From contig CAYRLE010000015.1 of the NCBI GenBank assembly GCA_964425105.1, positions 1 through 39,698 of the forward strand: 39,698 bases of DNA, read 5' to 3'. Position numbers and translations under genes: made by a program. Under the pieces are notes generated by a model. That model had not been told where the DNA came from. It worked only from the letters and a program-made list of their open reading frames with translations, and made no database searches. The DNA comes from S012-109 sp964425105 (GTDB lineage Bacteria; Pseudomonadota; Gammaproteobacteria; SZUA-140). Below, one piece after another: positions 38,809 to 39,698 of this stretch. Within the stretch, counting starts at the first letter, position 1; every line of letters starts with the position of its first letter.

Positions 38809-39698
38809 TCAGGCCTTGGTGATACGGATGGCGCATTTCTTGAAATCCGTCTGCTTGGAAATGGGACAGGTGGCATCCAGGGTCAGCTTGTTGACCAGGC
38901 GGCCGGCATCGAACCAGGGCACGAAGACCACACCGCGGGGCGGACGATTGCGGCCGCGGGTCTCGACCCGCGCCTCGATGACGCCACGCCGGCTCTGCAG
39001 CCTGGCCGCCACGCCGCGCCGCAGGCCGCGCGCCTTGGCATCGTCAGGGTGCATGAAGACCACGGCGTCGGGGAAGGCGCGGTAGAGTTCCGGCACGCGC
39101 CGCGTCATGGTCCCGGAGTGCCAGTGCTCCAGTACGCGGCCGGTGACCAGCCACAGGTCGTAGTGTTGATCCGGCACCTCGGGAGGCGGCTCATAGGGCA
39201 AGGCATAGATGTTGGCCTTGCCGTCGGGATTGCCGTAGAACTCCACCCCCGCGCCCTGCTTCACATAGGGATCGTAGCCCTCGCGGAAGCGCCAGCGGGT
39301 CTCCTTGCCCTTGACCACCGGCCAGCGCAAGCCGCGGGCTTCGTGATAGGCATCGAAATCCGCCAGGTCATGGCCCTTGCCGCGCCCGAAACGGGCATAT
39401 TCCTCGAACAGGCCCTTCTGGATATAGAAACCGAAGGCATGGGCCTCGTCATTGTCGAAGCCGGGGCGCATATCACTGAGGGGATAATGATCCACCTGGC
39501 CATTGGCATACAGGACATCGAAGAGGGTCTTGCCGCGGTATTCAGGCCGCTGCGCCAGCAGCTCCTGCGGCCAGACCTCCTCGACCTTGAAATACTTGGA
39601 GAATTCCACCAGCTGCCAAAGGTCTGACCGGGCCTCGCCAGGCGCCTTCACCTGCTGGCGCCAGAACTGGGTGCGGCGCTCGGCGTTGCCGTAGGCGC
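38809..39698 (-). CDS. napA: Periplasmic nitrate reductase catalytic subunit NapA, C-terminal part
   Basis: The frame runs 296 codons from the window edge to TGA at 38809, so the N-terminus with the [4Fe-4S] cluster and signal is outside. It enters in AYGNAERRTQFWRQQVKAPG; codons with GTG at 39651 are internal. EFSKYFKVEEVWPQELL and the C-terminal molybdopterin-binding domain follow, with LVTGRVLEHWHSGTMTRRVP, VFMHPDDAKARGL and the terminal TCPISKQTDFKKCAIRITKA. These are diagnostic of NapA. It reduces nitrate to nitrite at a bis-molybdopterin guanine dinucleotide centre. napA-B-C order is seen here; NapD, F, G and H are not in the window. Confidence 0.96.
   Translation of the reverse strand, partial: AYGNAERRTQFWRQQVKAPGEARSDLWQLVEFSKYFKVEEVWPQELLAQRPEYRGKTLFDVLYANGQVDHYPLSDMRPGFDNDEAHAFGFYIQKGLFEEYARFGRGKGHDLADFDAYHEARGLRWPVVKGKETRWRFREGYDPYVKQGAGVEFYGNPDGKANIYALPYEPPPEVPDQHYDLWLVTGRVLEHWHSGTMTRRVPELYRAFPDAVVFMHPDDAKARGLRRGVAARLQSRRGVIEARVETRGRNRPPRGVVFVPWFDAGRLVNKLTLDATCPISKQTDFKKCAIRITKA

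Overview
The window reads as chromosomal DNA of a GC-rich proteobacterium, most likely a gammaproteobacterium. This is inferred from the FtsH, NapABC, MsrA, MtfA and KefB-type proteins and from high G/C at third codon positions; no rRNA, tRNA or phylogenetic marker is present. Genes are dense and mostly in operons joined by ATGA or GTGA overlaps. I saw no CRISPR array, tRNA, rRNA, transposase or phage gene.

Layout. (1) 1-4317: two divergent ELM1-family (GT-B-like) genes, the first cut by the window edge, then an OafA-type O-acyltransferase with a C-terminal SGNH domain. (2) 4341-4625: a 285-bp non-coding element with 34-bp terminal inverted repeats and two large nested hairpins. (3) 4828-13760: a gene set matching the bacterial ceramide (sphingolipid) pathway. 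On the minus strand lie a fatty acyl-AMP ligase, a CerR-like reductase, an acyl carrier protein, a serine palmitoyltransferase and an ABC exporter. On the plus strand, divergently, lie a bCerS-like N-acyltransferase and an overlapping nucleotidyltransferase. (4) 14035-18822: an ABC ATPase, a GldF-GldG fusion and a DUF4340-like protein. (5) 18822-27141: a repeat, a 48-codon remnant resembling a P-type ATPase N-terminus, then Hsp20 with a sigma-32-like promoter, an M48 protease, FtsH, a P3A proton ATPase and a KefB-type antiporter. This set recalls transmissible stress-tolerance islands. (6) 27155-34648: an XRE regulator followed by hyfB-C-E-F-G-I-like genes, whose large subunit has lost the Ni-Fe cysteines (an Ehr-type complex rather than a hydrogenase). 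(7) 34788-36943: MtfA, MsrA and a 2-Cys peroxiredoxin with a terminator and a structured leader. (8) 37199-39698: moaB, napC, napB and the 3' part of napA, a periplasmic nitrate reductase module.

How the genes work together. In region 3 the ligase would load a fatty acid onto the dedicated ACP, Spt would condense it with an amino acid to a 3-keto long-chain base, the bCerS-like enzyme would N-acylate and the CerR-like enzyme would reduce the ketone. The nucleotidyltransferase, ELM1-type proteins, OafA and the ABC exporter are candidates for head-group addition and export. Regions 5 and 7 are proteostasis, ion/pH and oxidative-stress functions; regions 6 and 8 are respiratory membrane modules. 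The most notable content is the compact sphingolipid cluster, the cysteine-less hydrogenase-like complex, the nested palindromic element and the terminator-bearing peroxiredoxin leader.
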